NCBI GenBank assembly: GCA_028282705.1
Contig: JANQHI010000056.1
Span: forward strand, 36,114-100,113
From: Prolixibacteraceae bacterium
GTDB taxonomy: Bacteria; Bacteroidota; Bacteroidia; Bacteroidales; Prolixibacteraceae
Length of the DNA stretch: 64,000 bases
Reading direction: 5' to 3'
Shown here piece by piece: positions 45,466 to 54,386 of the stretch (position 1 is its first letter; each line of letters starts with the position of its first letter). A program made the position numbers and the translations under genes. The notes under the pieces were generated by a model that saw nothing but the letters and a program-made list of their open reading frames with translations, was not told the origin of the DNA and searched no databases.

Positions 45466-46296
45466 ATGGTTGCTAGGTTTTATATTGAAAATGGTTCTAT
45501 CCTTGACTTTGAAAAAAGGGATACTCAACTAAAACCTTTTTTAAAAAATGAATTTGTTTTATCAGAAAAAGTCTGGTTTAAACATGGAATACTTCCTTTG
45601 TTTGATAAACATATAGCCCTTTTAAAAGAAATTACTGCTGAACTAAAACTGCCAACAATCCCTTCAGTGGAAAACAAAAACGAGTTTTTGCGCATTTCAA
45701 AAAGGCTGGTCAATAAAAACAAAGCCTTTAAAAGTGGGTTTCTTGAATATACTTTTATTTGGGGAAATGATAAAGTAAATACATTTATAACCTGCACTCC
45801 ACAACAATTCCAGGAATTCCCATTACTTGAAGAAGGTGTTTTTTGTGCTTATGCTGAACGGGTAAAATATTCGGGCAGCCCATATATTTCTTTCAGGTTT
45901 AAAAATGAACCTTTATGGAACTCTTTAAGCATGCTGCTGAAAGGCTCTATGTTTCAGAATGCAGTAGTCACCAATGAAGAAAATAATATTACAGAATGTA
46001 TCGAGGCTAATATCTATTTTATTAAAGGAAATACTTTGCATACACCCTCGTTAAGTACTGGCTGCTATAACAACCTTTTGCGTGGACTCATCATTGAAGC
46101 TGCTTTGCAATTAAACCTGGAAATTGATGAAAATGCAAGGTTGGGAAAAGAATTTATATTAGAGGCTGATGAAGCTTTCCTTGCTTCTGAGGGTTCAGGT
46201 ATGCAAAAAATTGTGGGTATTGATAAAAAAAGGTTCTTGCATAATAAGGTTAAGCAGTTAAATGAGGAATTAAACAAGCTACTGGAAACCAGCTAG
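45466..46296 (+). CDS. Class IV aminotransferase (4-amino-4-deoxychorismate lyase-like)
   Basis: A 276-residue PLP enzyme of fold type IV. It keeps the C-terminal pattern of the family (ITECIEANIYFIKGNTLHTPSLSTGCYNNLLRGLII and ILEADEAFLASEGSGMQKIVGI). It resembles PabC-like lyases of folate synthesis or branched-chain aminotransferases. The PLP lysine must lie in SFRFKNEPLWNSL, but its exact position could not be fixed and the segment is unusual (KTLN in most relatives), so activity should be tested. It is the last gene of the amn operon and overlaps the YqgE/AlgH gene on the other strand by 4 bases. Confidence 0.8.
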   Translation: MVARFYIENGSILDFEKRDTQLKPFLKNEFVLSEKVWFKHGILPLFDKHIALLKEITAELKLPTIPSVENKNEFLRISKRLVNKNKAFKSGFLEYTFIWGNDKVNTFITCTPQQFQEFPLLEEGVFCAYAERVKYSGSPYISFRFKNEPLWNSLSMLLKGSMFQNAVVTNEENNITECIEANIYFIKGNTLHTPSLSTGCYNNLLRGLIIEAALQLNLEIDENARLGKEFILEADEAFLASEGSGMQKIVGIDKKRFLHNKVKQLNEELNKLLETS

Positions 46297-46883
46297 TTTA
46301 ATGAAGGGTTTTCAGGGAAGTTTTCCCATATAGAATAGCGATCGCCAACTTTTTTTACAAATTCAACCCATGATGAAGGGTTCAGGCTTTGCATCAGGGT
46401 TTCCTCCCCAACTTCACTAACTAACCATGAATTTTCCTTTATTTCATCTTCAAGTTGCCCTGAATCCCAGCCAGAATAACCCAGGAAGAACCTTATATCT
46501 GAAGGATTTACCAACCCCATTCCAATGAACTTTTTAAGTTCTTCAAAATCGCCACCCCAATAAATGTTTTCAGTAACCTGGATACTCCCAGGAAGCTTAT
46601 CGCCTAGCTTGTGGATAAAATATATGGAATCAGTAGCTACAGGCCCTCCAATGTATGCATCTCCTTCAAAATCAGGAAAGTCACTGATAATATCCTGTAT
46701 GGGGAAATCAACTTTTTTATTCAAAATAAACCCAACAGCACCCTTATCACTATGGGCAACAAGTAAAATAATAGCCCTATTGAAATAGTTGCCGGGCAAA
46801 AAAGGTTCTGCCAGTAGGATCCTCCCCTTCTGAGGTGCAACATTGTTGCTCTCAATTTTGAATATGTTTAAATTCAATTCCAT
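46293..46883 (-). CDS. YqgE/AlgH family protein
   Basis: A 196-residue soluble protein of the YqgE/AlgH family: GRILLAEPFLPGNYFNRAIILL, then GAVGFILNKKV, FEGDAYIGGPVATDSIYFIHKLGD, and IRFFLGYSGWDSGQLEDEI. These are the conserved family segments, and the structure is known for some members but the molecular role is unclear. AlgH in Pseudomonas has been linked to regulation. The size is normal. It is on the minus strand, converging with the aminotransferase gene. Confidence 0.93.
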   Translation of the reverse strand: MELNLNIFKIESNNVAPQKGRILLAEPFLPGNYFNRAIILLVAHSDKGAVGFILNKKVDFPIQDIISDFPDFEGDAYIGGPVATDSIYFIHKLGDKLPGSIQVTENIYWGGDFEELKKFIGMGLVNPSDIRFFLGYSGWDSGQLEDEIKENSWLVSEVGEETLMQSLNPSSWVEFVKKVGDRYSIWENFPENPSLN

Positions 46884-47027
46884 CTTAAACTTTCACAATT
46901 CCAATATAAGAAAAATTCAACTATCAATCAAACAGTTAGAATCACCCCGTTTTGTATAACCCTAAACTTAATCTTTGGTTCAAATTAACGAAAAATTAAA
47001 TGGTTTTATTGTAAAGGTATCCCCTCT

Positions 47028-47330
47028 TTATTCCTCAGAAATGATGAAAAGGTCTTCATTAGGTTTAGACATATAAAACTGTTCTCTCGCATATTTCTCC
47101 AACTCTTCTTTTCCCGCATTCAGCTCTTGTAGTTTCTGTTGGTCAGCAGCAATCTTACCCTCATAATACTCTTGCTGTTCTTTCAGATACTTTAGTTGCC
47201 CAATGTTTTCTTTATGGGCTACAAAGCTGTGCTCATCAAAAAAAGCAATCCATACAACAAATAAAATAAAAGCAATAAAATACTTATTCTTGATGACTAT
47301 AGTTATTTTATGTAATGGTGCTTTTTTCAT
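47028..47330 (-). CDS. FtsB/DivIC-like septum formation initiator protein
   Basis: A 100-residue bitopic membrane protein: a short cytoplasmic basic start, one membrane helix (about 16-30) and a periplasmic coiled coil (about 38-75, QLKYLKEQQEYYEGKIAAD) followed by the family's YAREQFYMSKPNEDLFII. It is the FtsB/DivIC type, which joins FtsL and FtsQ in the divisome. A -7 element (TACATTTG at 47357-47364, minus strand) lies upstream. Confidence 0.9.
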   Translation of the reverse strand: MKKAPLHKITIVIKNKYFIAFILFVVWIAFFDEHSFVAHKENIGQLKYLKEQQEYYEGKIAADQQKLQELNAGKEELEKYAREQFYMSKPNEDLFIISEE

Positions 47331-47356
47331 TGAACCAATAGTTCTTTTTCTTTTGG

Positions 47357-47364
47357 CAAATGTA
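47357..47364 (-). promoter_or_regulatory. Candidate -7 element for the FtsB-like gene
   Basis: The minus strand reads TACATTTG (TAnnTTTG) 26 bases before the start codon. There is no clear -33 element. Confidence 0.4.
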
Positions 47365-47381
47365 ACCCATAATACACTAAA

Positions 47382-47418
47382 AAAAAAGGGAGGTAAATCA
47401 AATTCACCTCCCTTTTTT
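47382..47418 (-). terminator. Terminator of pruA
   Basis: On the minus strand GGGAGGTGAATTTGATTTACCTCCC forms a stem of 7 G-C-rich pairs plus an A-T extension around one mismatch, followed by an uninterrupted T run. It lies 20 bases after the pruA stop. A and T runs on both sides could make it work in either direction. Confidence 0.8.
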
Positions 47419-47432
47419 CAACAACTTAAAGT

Positions 47433-49070
47433 TTATTCAATATCTGGTGCAAAACTCGGATATGTGTAGTTTACCGGTGGTACAAATGTTTCCTTAATTG
47501 TCCTGATTGAAGTCCAACGCAAGAAATTGAATATTGAACCAGCCTTATCATTGGTACCAGAGCCCCTGGCGCCACCAAATGGCTGTTGCCCAACAACTGC
47601 ACCTGTTGGTTTATCATTTATATAGAAATTACCTGCTGAGTTTGACAACCTCTTAGTGATTTTTTCTATGTTATACCTGTTTTGCGAGAATACAGCCCCA
47701 GTAAGTGCATAGATTGAAGTATTGTCAAGAATTTCAAGTGTGTCATCCATCTTTCCATCTTCATATACATAAATGGTCAAAACAGGACCAAACAACTCTT
47801 CAACCATGGTTGTGTAACCTGGTTTTTTTGCCAAGATTACAGTAGGCTCGATAAAATAACCTACTGATTTATCACATTTGCCTCCAAATATAACTTCTGC
47901 ATCTTTATCTTCCTTTGCTTGCTCAATGAATCCTTGCAGCTTATCAAAACTGGATTCATCAATTACTGCATTCATGAAGTTGGTGAAATCTTCAGGGCCA
48001 CCCATTTTAACTGTTGCCAGCTCATTACCAAGTTTCTCTTTTACTTCTGGCCATATGCTTTGTGGTATGTAAACCCTTGATGCTGCTGAACATTTTTGCC
48101 CCTGGTATTCAAAAGCCCCACGAACCATAGCAATGGCCAGTGCTTGCTTATCAGCAGTGTTATCAGCAAAAATGAAATCCTTACCACCAGTTTCGCCAAC
48201 TATTCGCGGATATGATTTGTATTTATAAATATTATCTCCAATTGTTTTCCATATACTTTGGAATACCTCAGTTGAGCCTGTAAAATGTATCCCTGCAAAA
48301 TCAGGGTGTGTTAGCATGGTTTCGGCAGCCACTGGTCCCGAAACATGTAACAAATTAATTACACCATCAGGCAAACCAGCTTCACGGAAAATTTCCATAA
48401 TCACACCAGCAGAATAAACAGCAGTTTTTGAAGGTTTCCAAACCACAACATTCCCCATTAGGGCTGGAGCTGCTGGCAGGTTTCCTGCAATTGAAGTAAA
48501 ATTGAATGGGGTCAATGCAAATATAAAACCTTCAAGAGGCCTGTATTCATTATAGTTCCACATCCCTGGTGCTGACTCAGGTTGCAGTTTGAAAATGTCA
48601 GTCATTACCTGAACCCCAAAACGGAAAAAATCAGCTAACTCACAAGCAGCATCAATTTCTGCCTGGAATGCATTTTTTGATTGCCCCAGCATGGTAGCAG
48701 CATTGATTTTATCCCTGTAAGGGCCTGCAAGCAAATCAGCAGCTTTCAGGAAAATAGATGCCCTGTGGTGCCATGATAAGTTTGCCCATTCCTCTTTAGC
48801 TGCCATTGCAGCTGAAATTGCCATTTCAACATGGCTTGCATCACCCTGGCTGTAATAACCCAATGTATGCTCTATATCATGAGGAGGAAACATCCTGATC
48901 TTCCTGTCTGTAGTAACATCTTGTCCTCCAATTACCATTGGTAGGTCAACTTCAGATGAACGCAACCTCGTTAATTCTTCCTGTAATTTTTTTCTTTCCG
49001 GGGATCCTGCTGCATACGACAAAATTGGTTCATTTTTAGCAACAGGAACATTGTAAAATCCTTTTGACAT
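47433..49070 (-). CDS. pruA: L-glutamate gamma-semialdehyde dehydrogenase (P5C dehydrogenase)
   Basis: A 545-residue aldehyde dehydrogenase that oxidizes glutamate semialdehyde to glutamate, the second step of proline catabolism, using NAD. It is the single-domain type of Bacteroidota and eukaryotes. The nucleotide-binding and active-site segments are intact: FNFTSIAGNLPAAPALMGN, HFTGSTEVFQSIWK, ETGGKDFIFAD with the general base Glu, and GQKCSAASRVYIP with the nucleophilic Cys. No putA-type proline dehydrogenase is adjacent. Its ATG has an upstream TAATTTTG (49115-49122, minus strand). Confidence 0.97.
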   Translation of the reverse strand: MSKGFYNVPVAKNEPILSYAAGSPERKKLQEELTRLRSSEVDLPMVIGGQDVTTDRKIRMFPPHDIEHTLGYYSQGDASHVEMAISAAMAAKEEWANLSWHHRASIFLKAADLLAGPYRDKINAATMLGQSKNAFQAEIDAACELADFFRFGVQVMTDIFKLQPESAPGMWNYNEYRPLEGFIFALTPFNFTSIAGNLPAAPALMGNVVVWKPSKTAVYSAGVIMEIFREAGLPDGVINLLHVSGPVAAETMLTHPDFAGIHFTGSTEVFQSIWKTIGDNIYKYKSYPRIVGETGGKDFIFADNTADKQALAIAMVRGAFEYQGQKCSAASRVYIPQSIWPEVKEKLGNELATVKMGGPEDFTNFMNAVIDESSFDKLQGFIEQAKEDKDAEVIFGGKCDKSVGYFIEPTVILAKKPGYTTMVEELFGPVLTIYVYEDGKMDDTLEILDNTSIYALTGAVFSQNRYNIEKITKRLSNSAGNFYINDKPTGAVVGQQPFGGARGSGTNDKAGSIFNFLRWTSIRTIKETFVPPVNYTYPSFAPDIE

Positions 49071-49392
49071 AAATAATAATTTTATTTGTTTTTCAATTCT
49101 TTGCTTTCAAATCACAAAATTATGGAAAAGGGAAAAAGAAAATCATAACAAAAATCAGCAACAATTATCACATTTTATATTTCACTGCTAAAACATGAGG
49201 AATATTAGCAGTTTCCACGTGTTTTTCTCGTATTAATTGGTTATTTTTAAGTTAAATTCCTAAAATCAGAAGGAAATTGAAAAAATTATCATTTTTATTT
49301 GGTTGTATAAAAAAGCTTTATTTTATTGAACCAACAAACCTTTCCAAGCATGGCAGTTTATAATTCAAATTATTATAACAAGTAAAGTTATT
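49071..49392. other. Intergenic region between divergent pruA and the histidine kinase gene
   Basis: A 322-base AT-rich spacer without a convincing open frame or RNA fold. It contains a minus-strand -7 element TAATTTTG (49115-49122) 44 bases before the pruA ATG. On the plus strand no clear TAnnTTTG is seen before the GTG start of the kinase. Confidence 0.6.
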
Positions 49393-51465
49393 GTGAAGGA
49401 TAATTTTTGGAATAAAAACTTGGCTGATCTTTCAATGACAGAAAGACGTAAGCTCACAGAACTGACTTGGATAAATTTTATTGCCCTTGTTATAGCCTTC
49501 ATAACATTTGTTTTTAAACTCATTTTCAGGCCTGATATTTTATGCATGCTCTGTGATTTAGTGAATATTGGGCTATTATTATTGGCTTTGTTCTGTTTAT
49601 ATAACAAAAGGACAGGTTGTGCAATAAATATTGTTTTTGCGATACCATTCCTGATTTATGGTTATTATCTGTCTGAATTCCATAACCACCCTCCTGAGCA
49701 TGAAACTATTTACCACACACTGTGGTGGTTTATTGTAGGGCTGGTGTATTTATCTATTTTCTCTCCTGATACCAGCAAATTGCATTTGTTTTTGGGGATT
49801 TCATTAATTACCATAGTTTTTCATGTGCAAAAGGCAGATATGCTACCTCATTTTTGGGGAGGCAGCCAGGTATTTTTGAAAAACCCATTCATGGTATTAC
49901 TTTTTGCATATATTTCTGTTTTTTCCATCAGGCTTTATTATGAGTCAGGGCTCAAATCCATTTCCAGCAAATTTACAGGAACACTTAAGGCTATTGCCAA
50001 TATTATCCAGGTATCAAAACAGCCAATTATCAAGATAAAAAAGATCACTGATGAAGAAGGGCAAATAACTGACTTATCAGTCATAAAGGTAAATACAGCA
50101 TTTGAGCAACAGTTTCAAATTCGCAGCCAGGAAGTGGTTGGGCAAAAAGCAGGATTTGTATTTAATTATGTTTTCAGGAATGTAATCAACACCAATGACC
50201 TTTTTATATTAAACCCAAAGCCTCAAACAGATATTTACCTAAAACATCTGGAAAAGTGGTTTACCATTAATACCATTTTCCCTAATAAAGGTGAGATCAT
50301 ATGCATATTTTATGATACATCAGGCCCCAATAAAATAATATCAACCCTGAAAGAAAGCAGGCAGAGGTATAAAGTGTTGCTGGAAGCCATCCCCGACATT
50401 TTCTTTATAATAGACAAGGATGGTGTTTATGAGGATTTTGTTATTAAAGATGGTGACAAGCTGAAAGTAAATGATGCTGATATTATTGGCAACTCCATTT
50501 ATGAGGTTGGTTTTTCCGAAAAGATGGCCAATAAAATATACCAGTGCATACAAGACTCAATCATGAATGATAGTATTGAAAGCATTGAATATGCACTTGA
50601 TACCCCAAATGGCACTTTCATGTTTGAAATGAGGTTGGCAAAGCTTAACAACAATTCTGTTATTTCAATTGCACGCGATATAACCAAACGCAAAAATGCT
50701 GAATTCCAGCTTGAAGAGGCAAAAGTAAAAGCTGAAGATGCCAATAACCTGAAATCAGCATTCCTGGCCAACCTTTCACATGAAATAAGGACACCTATGA
50801 ATGCCATTATGGGGTCAGCTGAAATACTGGCTGTACCGGAATTGCCTGACGAAGAAAAAGAAGAGTATTCACAAGCTATTATAGGGGCAGGCCATCAGCT
50901 AATGAAAATGATTGATGACACCATCAACCTTTCAAAAATAGAGACCAATACTGTTGATGTAAAGATCACTATGGTAAAAGTCAATTCAATGATGAAGGAA
51001 CTTAACAGCCAATACCTTCCTATTGCACGCGGCAACAAAAAATTGGATTTCAACCTGAAACTTGATGTAAAAAGCCAGAATTTTGGGTTTCAAACTGACA
51101 GGGATTTGCTTTATGAATCGCTTAGCAAACTGGTAGATAATGCCATCAAATTTACCTATGCAGGGTCTGTTTTGTTTGGATATAAAATGCTCACACCCAA
51201 TATTATTGAATTCTATGTTGAAGACACTGGTATTGGTATCCCACATGATGAATTTGACAATATTTATGAACGTTTCTACAAAATCAGTGGCAACCCTGAT
51301 GCAATGAAACATGCTGGCTCAGGGCTTGGATTACCTATTGCAAAAGAATTTGTATCCATCCTGGGAGGGAAATTATCAGTGGAATCAGAAGTTGGCAAAG
51401 GCTCGCGTTTTAGTTTCACCCTTCCTTTTGAGAAAGGTGAAGGCTATATGAGGATAATGAGGTAG
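49393..51465 (+). CDS. Membrane sensor histidine kinase with PAS domains
   Basis: A 690-residue kinase: six membrane helices in the N-terminal part (about 25-182), a PAS-like region (about 200-310), a second PAS (about 325-430), a HisKA dimerization domain with the phosphorylated His463 in NLSHEIRTPMN, and a HATPase domain (about 565-685) with LVDNAIKFTYAG (N box), VEDTGIGIP (G1) and GSGLGLPIAKEF (G2). There is no receiver domain, so it must signal to a response regulator coded elsewhere. The start is GTG at 49393. The ATG at 49435 would drop 14 residues. The signal it detects is unknown. Confidence 0.9.
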   Translation: MKDNFWNKNLADLSMTERRKLTELTWINFIALVIAFITFVFKLIFRPDILCMLCDLVNIGLLLLALFCLYNKRTGCAINIVFAIPFLIYGYYLSEFHNHPPEHETIYHTLWWFIVGLVYLSIFSPDTSKLHLFLGISLITIVFHVQKADMLPHFWGGSQVFLKNPFMVLLFAYISVFSIRLYYESGLKSISSKFTGTLKAIANIIQVSKQPIIKIKKITDEEGQITDLSVIKVNTAFEQQFQIRSQEVVGQKAGFVFNYVFRNVINTNDLFILNPKPQTDIYLKHLEKWFTINTIFPNKGEIICIFYDTSGPNKIISTLKESRQRYKVLLEAIPDIFFIIDKDGVYEDFVIKDGDKLKVNDADIIGNSIYEVGFSEKMANKIYQCIQDSIMNDSIESIEYALDTPNGTFMFEMRLAKLNNNSVISIARDITKRKNAEFQLEEAKVKAEDANNLKSAFLANLSHEIRTPMNAIMGSAEILAVPELPDEEKEEYSQAIIGAGHQLMKMIDDTINLSKIETNTVDVKITMVKVNSMMKELNSQYLPIARGNKKLDFNLKLDVKSQNFGFQTDRDLLYESLSKLVDNAIKFTYAGSVLFGYKMLTPNIIEFYVEDTGIGIPHDEFDNIYERFYKISGNPDAMKHAGSGLGLPIAKEFVSILGGKLSVESEVGKGSRFSFTLPFEKGEGYMRIMR

Positions 51466-51480
51466 CCCCTAAAGCTTTAA

Positions 51481-52647
51481 TCAATAAAGCAGGCCAAAAT
51501 ACCAAAGGGGTATGCTGTTGTCAAAACCATGTTCTATCTCATCTTTAACTACATAAGCATTTTTTTGCCCTGCAATTTGTTTCCTTGTTTTACTTTTACC
51601 TCCAATTTCAAATAAGAATTTATTATCAACAAAGAAGTCAGAGCCTGGAGGTAATTCACATTGATGCTTTACCATAACCTGACTAATAAAAAATGCTTCC
51701 CTAATATTTCCTACCTCTCTTTTTTGTGGCGACAATACCTCCATCAGGTTGCTATTATGCAAATATACTTTCCCTACTTTTCCAAGGCTCCTTACTCCTT
51801 TAGTATTACTCCTAAGTATAGTGATTATTTTTGTACGTTCAAGGAATGAAAAGTAATCAGGTAAGACATTCCTGGAGACTCCTATCATATCAGCAAGTTT
51901 ACTCATATTGGGTTTAAATGGGGCACTCTCTGAAATAATCCTAAGAAGTATCTTTAATTTATCAATAGTATTTACCCTCATTTCAATATACTTTGGAATG
52001 TCCACTTCCAATACAGCATTTATCATTGCACTGAGGCGTTGATTAAACTGCCCTTCTTTATAAAAAGGGTAATAACCATGTTCAAGATATTTTTTAAAAA
52101 GTGGCAAAGGCTTTTCTGGCCCTAATACCTTTTGTTGAACTATACTTTCCAAGCTAACAGGCTCCATATCCACTCCAACTTCATAAAATAAAAATTCACG
52201 AAATGACATGCCATGAAGAGTATAAACCAGGCTACGCCTACTCAAATCACCAAAACCACTATAAATATCTAGGATTGAACTTCCTGTATAAACAACCTGT
52301 AACCCGGGGTAGCTGTCGTATATATTTTTTATTTCCTGTGACCATTTCTTGTATTTATGTACTTCATCAATAAAAAAATATTTCCCCCCATATTTATAAA
52401 ATGTCCCGGCTAACTCATATAAGCTGTTCTTAGAAAAGTACAAATTATCAGCAGATACATATAGGCTTTCCTTTTCAATCTTGTTCAATTTAATATGTTG
52501 CAAAAGCAATGTTGTTTTTCCAACCCCACGTGCTCCTAATATAGCAATCAACCTGGCACCCCAATCAATTTCTTTATGAAGGTATCTTAGAAACCTTACA
52601 TTTACCCTGTTTAACAATTCTTTATATATGAATAAAAGCTCTTCCAT
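51481..52647 (-). CDS. AAA ATPase with DUF4143 domain
   Basis: A 388-residue protein. The Walker A motif is GARGVGKTTLL (about 38-46), the Walker B-like stretch is KYFFIDEVHKYKKW, and sensor-like VVYTGSSIL follows. A winged-helix-like segment (about 240-285, KLADMIGVSRNVLPDYFSFLERTKII) is followed by the DUF4143 region to the end (VYLHNSNLMEVL, FFISQVM, KFLFEIGGKSKTRKQIAG). The C-terminal part resembles a PD-(D/E)XK-like fold, as in many DUF4143 proteins. The cellular role of this family is not established. Upstream are three tandem 32-bp units described separately, which may bind a regulator or the protein itself. Confidence 0.88.
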   Translation of the reverse strand: MEELLFIYKELLNRVNVRFLRYLHKEIDWGARLIAILGARGVGKTTLLLQHIKLNKIEKESLYVSADNLYFSKNSLYELAGTFYKYGGKYFFIDEVHKYKKWSQEIKNIYDSYPGLQVVYTGSSILDIYSGFGDLSRRSLVYTLHGMSFREFLFYEVGVDMEPVSLESIVQQKVLGPEKPLPLFKKYLEHGYYPFYKEGQFNQRLSAMINAVLEVDIPKYIEMRVNTIDKLKILLRIISESAPFKPNMSKLADMIGVSRNVLPDYFSFLERTKIITILRSNTKGVRSLGKVGKVYLHNSNLMEVLSPQKREVGNIREAFFISQVMVKHQCELPPGSDFFVDNKFLFEIGGKSKTRKQIAGQKNAYVVKDEIEHGFDNSIPLWYFGLLY

Positions 52648-52648
52648 T

Positions 52649-52744
52649 ATTTTTGCACTAATTTAAGTGCAAATATATAAATTATTGCACTTATTAATAT
52701 GCATTTTTATAATTTATTGCATCAATAACAGTGCATAATAATTA
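52649..52744. repeat. Three tandem 32-bp units with 16-bp palindromes, upstream of the DUF4143 ATPase
   Basis: Units at 52649-52680, 52681-52712 and 52713-52744 follow each other without spacer. Each has T-rich sequence, an imperfect 16-bp palindrome and then an AT-rich tail. The palindromes are GCACT-AATTTA-AGTGC (52655-52670), GCACT-TATTAA-TATGC (52687-52702) and GCATC-AATAAC-AGTGC (52719-52734), starting exactly 32 bases apart (about three helical turns). The first unit holds a minus-strand TATATTTG (52670-52677) and ends 2 bases from the ATG. It fits a cooperative operator array. Confidence 0.8.
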
Positions 52745-52786
52745 AAAAATAAATACAAAAAGGATTGTTCTTTAACAAAGAATGGC

Positions 52787-52906
52787 TTATTTGCAGTTCA
52801 CAATAGCATAATTCAGGAAGTTGGAAACTTCTTCACCCAAACCAGGCCAAAAATCCATCCTCTTTGAAGAGAACGGGTCTTCTATGCTTTCAAAAAAACT
52901 TAACCT
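52787..52906 (-). pseudogene. 39-codon coding-like remnant between plug protein and ATPase genes
   Basis: On the minus strand, the frame ending at the TAA 52787-52789 is open back to the TAA at 52907-52909, and reads SFFESIEDPFSSKRMDFWPG followed by LGEEVSNFLNYAIVNCK. Composition and sequence look like real protein, but no start codon precedes Met17. It may be the C-terminal end of a lost gene. I do not recognise the family. Confidence 0.4.
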
Positions 52907-52922
52907 TTAAATAATACAGGTA

Positions 52923-54200
52923 TTATTTCATCCTTGAATTCAGGTTTGTGTAGCCAACCAGCCTGTCATACCTGCCTGCTATATCTTTGTAATATACAAA
53001 TATCTGGTAGTTATTTTCAGTTTGCCAAAAGCTCCCTTCTAGGTTAACAGCATCAGCTGTTTTTGCCCCTTTTCCTACATATATATATTGATAATTGTAA
53101 TATCCCTGTTTTAGTAATAAAGTAAGCTCATAAGTATTGGTGTCAAAGTTCCAGGTCATTTCATTGCTTTTGTTGGCATTCCAGTTAGATAGTGCCCCAA
53201 ACACATTGATTGTCCCACCTATCAACACTGACTCCAAAGGGAGGCTAAAATGGACAAATACATAGTCACATTCAGTAGTATAATCATCAACCAACTCCTG
53301 GCTTTCAACCATATATTCTCCATTCATTTCCTGGTACTGGAAAAACCTTTTCCCTGCCCTTACTTCATCAGGGTGTAAAGTTACATGGTAATAGGGCCTG
53401 TGGAAATCAACTTTTAGCACCCCCTCAGCAATGCCCCTCCTGTTCCTGATATCAAAATACCTGAACTCATTACCTGCCTTGAAAACATTTTCCCGATCAT
53501 AATCATATATCAGCTCATTATCCCTTATGAATAAAGGCTTTAGGTTCTTGATTGTATTATCCCACCTGTTGTTTTGCATAACCACTACCTTGATATCATC
53601 AATAGGGTTATCAATCCTGAAAGATGGATGGAAAATGGAAAAATCAACTTCATGGTTCTCGCCCTTAAATGCATCAAGTGTACTCCTTTTTACTACCCCT
53701 TCAACATCCACTTTTGACTCTTTTACACAGAACCTCTTTGACAATACCAAATCCTCTTTATCATCACCTTCATAAACCAACAATACATAATTTCCTGAAA
53801 CCTTTAGTTGTACATTTTCATTAGGAATCAGTAATTGATAATTGATGTATTTAAAAGTTGTATTAAAAGAGTTTGCATAATCTGTAATGGGATTGTCTGG
53901 GAATCCTTCCAGGTATTCATCCTGCATGATAAAACTTTCATTCCATCCTGCATCACAATGGATTATGGTATAATTATAATCTTTTAATTCGCCTGAGAGG
54001 TCATCAAATGAAAGCACCAGTGAAGCATCTTCATTCAACTCCAATATGGGGTTTGATAGCTCAAACCCTTCCCTGTACAATTGCACTGATTTTATCTCTT
54101 CTTTAAAGATGGCATTTTCATAGTAAAAATTATCATCTTGACCATAGGCTGCAACCCAACAAATAATAAAACTAATTGTTATTAAATAATATGTTTTCAT
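52923..54200 (-). CDS. Type IX secretion plug-family protein (DUF5103)
   Basis: A 425-residue exported protein (signal peptide about 1-20) of the DUF5103 family, whose members plug the large SprA translocon pore of the type IX secretion system from the periplasmic side. Conserved parts are LSFDDLSGELKDYNYTIIHCDAGW, YLEGFPDNPITDYANSFNTTFKYINY, DIKVVVMQNNRWDN, IYDYDRENVFKAGNEFRYFDIRN and GALSNW, with the last strand VYYKDIAGRYDRLVGYTNLNS. Length and order are typical. It agrees with the T9SS sorting domains found elsewhere in this window. It stands alone. Confidence 0.9.
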   Translation of the reverse strand: MKTYYLITISFIICWVAAYGQDDNFYYENAIFKEEIKSVQLYREGFELSNPILELNEDASLVLSFDDLSGELKDYNYTIIHCDAGWNESFIMQDEYLEGFPDNPITDYANSFNTTFKYINYQLLIPNENVQLKVSGNYVLLVYEGDDKEDLVLSKRFCVKESKVDVEGVVKRSTLDAFKGENHEVDFSIFHPSFRIDNPIDDIKVVVMQNNRWDNTIKNLKPLFIRDNELIYDYDRENVFKAGNEFRYFDIRNRRGIAEGVLKVDFHRPYYHVTLHPDEVRAGKRFFQYQEMNGEYMVESQELVDDYTTECDYVFVHFSLPLESVLIGGTINVFGALSNWNANKSNEMTWNFDTNTYELTLLLKQGYYNYQYIYVGKGAKTADAVNLEGSFWQTENNYQIFVYYKDIAGRYDRLVGYTNLNSRMK

Positions 54201-54324
54201 AAAAAATAGTTCTTCAAAATCTTTACCAAATTACATAAAAGGCTGTTAAAAAAGATCCAATTAGATCATAAAACGTATTGACATATTTGGATATTTTGAA
54301 CATTGCAACTTTATTTTATAAAGA

Positions 54325-54355
54325 TTGTAAATCGAATATAAATTAATTATTTTTG
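54325..54355 (+). promoter_or_regulatory. Bacteroidota-type promoter for the nqr operon
   Basis: TTG (54325-54327), 20 bases, TATTTTTG (54348-54355), matching TTG-N(19-21)-TAnnTTTG. It lies 31 bases before the nqrA ATG. Confidence 0.7.
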
Positions 54356-54386
54356 CCAGCCTAATTTAAACATAGTCAGGTACAAA

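Noticed and set aside
51481..52647. An anti-phage defence role for the AAA/DUF4143 ATPase
   Set aside because: No other defence gene is near, and the family is found widely outside defence islands; sequence gives no support for it.
52649..52744. A CRISPR array
   Set aside because: The units are contiguous, with no unique spacers, and no cas genes are near.
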